DNA from: Podila epigama
Taxonomy: Eukaryota > Mortierellomycota > Mortierellomycetes > Mortierellales > Mortierellaceae
Reading direction: 5' to 3'
DNA length: 10,489 nt
Assembly (NCBI GenBank): GCA_015679605.1
Contig: JAAAVE010001072.1
Location: forward strand, 1-10,489
Shown here: positions 7,191 through 10,489 of the stretch, one piece after another
How positions within the stretch are numbered: the first letter of the stretch is position 1
Layout: the number at the start of each line of letters is the position of its first letter
The notes under the pieces: generated by a model
What the model was told of the DNA's origin: nothing
What the model saw: the letters and a program-made list of their open reading frames with translations, nothing else
Database searches by the model: none
Position numbers and translations under genes: made by a program

Positions 7191-9461
7191 ATGGTAATAA
7201 CAGCATCAGCATGAACGTCATCACTTGAATACGACTCTATGAAATTGAGACGCGCAGAGAAATCCATGATGAGCACCATATTTTTTTTAAAAAAATGCTG
7301 TGCCTTCGAGTCAAAGCATTGCGATCTCGTTATGAACGTGCCAAAAAAAGAATCGTCTGGTTGACTAATCACGCCTTCTGACATTCTTTTTTTTCTTTGT
7401 TTCTTGATGCTTCGTAAAAAAATAGTCTCTGGCTCCAGTTCAGATTTTCCAGGATAACGCTACCGAGGAGCGCGCCGAGAATGCTCGTTTGGTACGTCAT
7501 GTTCGAGAATCAACAACATTGAACACGCTTCTATTACGTTGTTCTGTAGAATGAATGGCAGTCATCTGGAGATCACAAGTGATGGATACTAATTGTCTTT
7601 TCTATTACATTCATTATAGTCCTCCTTTATTGGTGCTATCGCCGTTGGTGATTTGGTCAAGAGCACTCTTGGACCCAAGGGCATGGTAATTTTTATTCAA
7701 GGAGTTGGATGAGATCAAAACAAGTGCGCGATACCATGTTCGCAATACCTGAACACCAATAACTCATATCCTTTTTTTTTTTTCCTTTTCTTCCATGTTC
7801 TAGGACAAGATCCTTCAATCTGCTTCCACTGGCGAGGTGATGGTCACAAACGACGGCGCCACTATTCTCAAGTCGATTGCCTTGGACAACGCAGCTGCAA
7901 AGGTGTTGGTCAACATTTCAAAAGTTCAGGATGACGAAGTGGGCGATGGCACTACCTCAGTCTGTGTCTTGGCTGCAGAGCTGTTGAGGGAGGCCGAGAA
8001 GTTGGTCAACCAAAAGATTCACCCTCAGACCATCATTGAGGGTTTCCGTATCGCCAGTGCCGCTGCCTACGCCGCCCTGGAGGCTTCGGCCGTGGATCAC
8101 AGCTCGGATCCTGCTGTCTTTAGAGGTGATCTGATCAACATTGCCAAGACCACTCTTAGCTCCAAGGTTCTCTCCCAGGACAAGGAATATTTCTCAAAGT
8201 TGGCTGTTGACGCCGTCTTGCGCCTCAACGGCTCTACCAACCTCGAGAACATCCAGATCATTAAGAAGGTTGGCGGTCGTCTCGCGGACTCTTACTTGGA
8301 TGAGGGTTTCATTCTCGACAAGAAGATTGGTGTGAACCAGCCCAAGCGTATCGAGAATGCCACTATCATGATTGCCAACACCCGTGAGTTTTATATTTTG
8401 TTATTATTGTTTTTGTATCTTGACAAGAAGCAGGGCAAATGGGATAGACAAAGGCAGAGGGAAAACTGGATGAACCGCCAGATGCCAGATGCCTAGAAAA
8501 CGACAGTTTGTGTTTTGTGACACTCAATGCAATGGAGCTGTGTCTTCTAACCTCTAACAAATCACTCTTCCCTCTCTCTCTTTCTCTCTCATTAGCCATG
8601 GATACTGATAAGATCAAGATCTTTGGTGCTCGTATTCGTGTCGAGGGAACTGGCAAGTTGGAGGAGCTTGAGCGTGCCGAGCGTGAAAAGATGCGTGCCA
8701 AGGTGGAAAAGATCAAGGATCACGGTATTACTTGCTTCGTCAACAGACAGCTTATCTACAACTGGCCCGAGCAGCTCTTTGCTGATGCTGGTATCATGTC
8801 GATCGAGCATGCCGACTTTGACGGTGTGGAGCGTTTGGCCCTTGTTACTGGAGGTGAAATTACCTCGACCTTTGACCACCCTGACCTTGTTCGCCTCGGC
8901 CACTGCGATGTTATTGAGGAGATCCTTATTGGTGAGGACCGTTTGATCAAGTTTTCGGGTGTCGCTGCAGGCGAGGCTTGCACGATTGTCCTCCGTGGTG
9001 CTACCCACCAGCTTTTGGACGAGTCTGAGCGTTCCTTGCACGATGCCCTCAGTGTCCTCTCACAGACGACTCAGGAGCCCCGGACAGTGTTGGGAGGAGG
9101 CTGTTCAGAAGTTTTGATGTCCAAGGCTGTAGATGAGGTTGCTGCCAAGACCGCAGGCAAGAAGCAAGCTGCCATTGAGGCCTTCTCGCGCGCTTTGCGC
9201 CAGATGCCCACTATCTTGGCTGACAATGGTGGATATGACAGTGCCGATTTGGTGGCCAAGCTTAGAGCTGCACACTACGAGGGCCACGCTACCCACGGTT
9301 TGGACATGGAGAATGGAACTATTGGCGACATGCGTGAGCTTGGCATCACAGAGTCTTTCAAGCTCAAGCGTCAAGTACTATTGAGTGCCTCCGAGGCCGC
9401 TGAGATGATCTTGCGTGTTGACGATATCATCCGTTGCGCACCAAGGCAGCGACAGGGTTAA
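7191..9461 (+). CDS. CCT2: CCT2, T-complex protein 1 subunit beta (five exons, 526 aa)
   Basis: Exons 7191-7193, 7426-7491, 7620-7685, 7804-8383 and 8596-9461 join in frame to TAA at 9459-9461. The product begins [19 protein letters not shown] and follows the beta subunit of the eukaryotic group II chaperonin over its whole length (yeast about 527, human 535 residues). Nucleotide-site motifs are visible: LGPKGMD (40-46), NDGATI (61-66) and GDGTTSV (92-98). The apical-domain stretch DTDKIKIFG follows the exon 4/5 join, and GGGCSE and [12 protein letters not shown] lie in the C-terminal equatorial part. The protein is one of eight paralogous subunits of the cytosolic TRiC/CCT ring that folds actin and tubulin using ATP. 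All four introns are GT-AG (donors GTAATA, GTACGT, GTAATT, GTGAGT). The first coding exon supplies only the ATG, with A at -3. Nothing in the coding sequence looks damaged. Confidence 0.96.
7194..7425 (+). other. Intron 1 of CCT2, directly after the start codon
   Basis: A 232-bp GT-AG intron with donor ATG|GTAATAAC and acceptor AAATAG|TCTCTGGCT. A TTGACTAATC stretch about 60 bp before the acceptor is a good branch-point match. A small T8/A7 inverted stretch sits near 7281-7295. The placement rests on the family N-terminus MSLAPVQIF and the lack of any in-frame ATG in exon 2 before the conserved domain. Confidence 0.78.
7492..7619 (+). other. Intron 2 of CCT2
   Basis: A 128-bp GT-AG intron with donor TTG|GTACGTCATG and acceptor CATTATAG|TCCTCC in phase 0. 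GATACTAATTG about 35 nt before the acceptor is the best branch-point match in the window. The join gives [16 protein letters not shown]. Confidence 0.92.
7686..7803 (+). other. Intron 3 of CCT2
   Basis: A 118-bp GT-AG intron with donor ATG|GTAATTTTTA and acceptor GTTCTAG|GACAAG in phase 0, preceded by a long T run. The join restores the nucleotide-binding motif LGPKGM-DKIL, so the boundaries are secure. Confidence 0.93.
8384..8595 (+). other. Intron 4 of CCT2
   Basis: A 212-bp GT-AG intron with donor ACCC|GTGAGTTTTA and acceptor CTCATTAG|CCATGG. The split codon C|CC encodes Pro in [30 protein letters not shown] about 40 nt before the acceptor supplies branch-point candidates, followed by a CT repeat. 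Confidence 0.93.
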
Positions 9462-9511
9462 AGAAGAGGAAGAAAAAGAAGGCAATGCGATAACAATATT
9501 TTTTTTTTTAA

Positions 9512-9588
9512 AAACATGATACTCGGGCAGACATCGTCTGGGTATTGTGTCACAATACCCAGACGATGTCTGCCCGAGTATCATGTTT
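9512..9588. repeat. Perfect 38-bp inverted repeat with 1-nt spacer
   Basis: The arms 9512-9549 and 9551-9588 are exact reverse complements around a single T at 9550, checked base by base. The left arm begins AAACATGATACTCGGGCAG and the right arm ends in its complement. After two mismatches outward, the T run on the left could pair further with AAAGAG on the right in RNA. It begins 50 bp after the CCT2 stop. No target-site duplication flanks it. Confidence 0.97.
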
Positions 9589-10024
9589 GAAAAGAGCGGA
9601 ACATGAACATCATGATGATGATGATGACGATGATGCGATATCGAGGCTAGTGCTCAACCAAGTGGAGGTGGGCAAGGTGAAGTGGCGGAGAGTATTGGGA
9701 AAAGGAAATATGCAATGCAAGAAAAGTGGGATTGTGAAGGGAGAATTCATCAAAGATACGTTCCCTATGAAGAATGAGGAGAAAATACAGTGGGAGTGAG
9801 ATCATGGTTAGTTTAGGACAGAAATTTGGAGGTAGGATGTGCAAATAGAAGGCAGATGAAGCGTGATAATGTGTGTGTGTGTTGTCCAAGTAGGGTCAGA
9901 AACACGAGTATCCACTCACCGTCGCCATCATCATAGTCATTAGAAGGGCCATAATGTCAATATTAATGTTTCACGCTAGCATCATGAAAGGAGGATGGAC
10001 TCCACTCCCACACCTCGTACAGAT

Positions 10025-10056
10025 AAAAAAAAAAAAGGAAAGGAAAGGAAAGGAAA
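10025..10056 (+). repeat. A12 tract followed by (GGAAA)4 microsatellite
   Basis: Twelve A residues (10025-10036) are followed by four exact GGAAA units (10037-10056). It is a plain purine simple repeat. It could be the relic of a poly(A) end of a retrotransposed sequence, but no element body is recognisable to its left. Confidence 0.85.
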
Positions 10057-10163
10057 AACAAGACAACAAATGCCTAGCGTAGCTTAACGGACACTTGGAG
10101 GAAGTCATTAGCATACTAGGGGTAGACGCTGCACGTACACAACAATATGATCATGCATAAAGA

Positions 10164-10489
10164 ACGACATTGGACCTGCGCAACAGCTCTATCAGTGGCG
10201 AAGGAGCAAAGGCATTGGCAGAGGCACTCAAGACCAACCGCACTCTTACATCGTTGGAATTGTGGGACAATGAAATCGGTGATAAAGGAGCGAGAGCAAT
10301 AGCCGATGCATTGACAAAGAACATCACTCTGACAAACCTGGGCCTCCAGCATAACTGTATCCAAGACGATGGAGCTCGCGCGTTGTTTTATGGGCTTCAA
10401 GGGAACTCGACTGTAGTCACTGTGAATCTGTGGCAGAATTGAATCACAGACATTGGAGCATTGATACTGGAAGAACTATGTCATGTATG
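10164..10489 (+). pseudogene. Broken RI-type leucine-rich-repeat gene fragment, running off the window
   Basis: Four leucine-rich units with exact 28-residue spacing start at 10164, 10248, 10332 and 10416 (TTLDLRNSSIS, TSLELWDNEIG, TNLGLQHNCIQ, VTVNLWQN). They match the ribonuclease-inhibitor LRR type found in NLRC3-like and RanGAP-like proteins and abundant in Mortierella-like fungi. The fourth unit is cut by TGA at 10440-10442, but the same frame then continues as ITDIGALILEELCHV to the end of the window, exactly in register. A CGA Arg codon turned into TGA would explain this. A TAA at 10158-10160 stops the frame on the left, and no ATG opens it. The 25 codons before that TAA (10083-10157) are also open but not recognised. 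Either it is a decayed copy, or the TGA is a sequence error and the left stop lies in an intron. Confidence 0.7.

Larger units (their letters stand above)
9462..10163. other. Gene-poor stretch downstream of CCT2
   Basis: About 700 bp with no convincing gene. It starts with the CCT2 3' untranslated region (purine-rich, then a T run), continues with a perfect palindrome at 9512-9588, a GAT-rich triplet tract near 9609-9636, a GT run near 9871-9882 and a GGAAA repeat near 10037-10056. Small open frames on both strands (up to 84 codons) have no family resemblance and cross the palindrome or simple repeats. Confidence 0.6.

Noticed and set aside
8592-9041. Minus-strand open frame of 149 codons within CCT2
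   Set aside because: It is antisense to the strongly conserved CCT2 exon 5 and has no family resemblance.
9512-9588. Bacterial-type intrinsic terminator
   Set aside because: The genes are intron-bearing and eukaryotic; the T run lies before, not after, the hairpin on the CCT2 strand.
9545-9799. 84-codon plus-strand frame with an Asp run after CCT2
   Set aside because: It starts inside the palindrome, its Asp run is the GAT triplet repeat, and the rest matches nothing I recognise.
9647-9889. 80-codon minus-strand frame
   Set aside because: His/Leu-rich composition follows simple sequence; no start context or domain.
10073-10145. Possible tRNA, because TAGCTTAACGG resembles a D-arm/A box
   Set aside because: No GGTTCGA-like B box and no acceptor stem pairing can be found nearby.

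Overview
The window is eukaryotic nuclear DNA, almost certainly from a fungus. Four protein-coding genes with spliceosomal introns can be rebuilt from homology-guided exon joining, and a broken leucine-rich-repeat (LRR) fragment lies at the right edge. Long T-rich introns (118 to 354 bp), CTAAY-like branch points, homopolymer and triplet tracts, and 28-residue ribonuclease-inhibitor-type LRRs fit an early-diverging fungus, most likely Mortierellomycotina/Mucoromycota. That assignment is an inference from general resemblance, not a database match.

Layout from left to right. (1) A plus-strand gene, positions 38-2753 with three exons, encodes a 685-residue multipass membrane protein of the FAR-17a/AIG1 type with very long disordered tails. 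(2) Converging on it, on the minus strand at 5681-2869, is a three-exon BRAP2/ETP1-type RING E3 ubiquitin ligase of 839 residues. (3) Behind it, also on the minus strand at 6703-5921, is the splicing factor BUD31 (G10 family) with three exons and 162 residues. (4) Diverging from BUD31 across a 487-bp intergenic region is CCT2, the beta subunit of the cytosolic chaperonin TRiC/CCT, at 7191-9461 with five exons and 526 residues. Its first coding exon holds only the ATG. (5) Positions 9462-10163 hold a perfect 77-bp palindrome, simple repeats and no convincing gene. (6) Positions 10164-10489 hold four LRR units interrupted by an in-frame TGA.

The genes look like ordinary housekeeping neighbours (membrane lipid metabolism, ubiquitin signalling, splicing, protein folding) rather than a cluster with one shared task.

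The most unusual signal is in the splice sites. Of ten introns placed, three use a GC donor (GC-AG), all with the same hexamer GCAAGT. They lie in two adjacent minus-strand genes and include both introns of BUD31, itself a spliceosome component. The second is the 38-bp-arm, 1-nt-spacer palindrome 50 bp downstream of the CCT2 stop, which is either a real hairpin or an assembly fold-back. I see no CRISPR array, tRNA, rRNA or intact mobile element.
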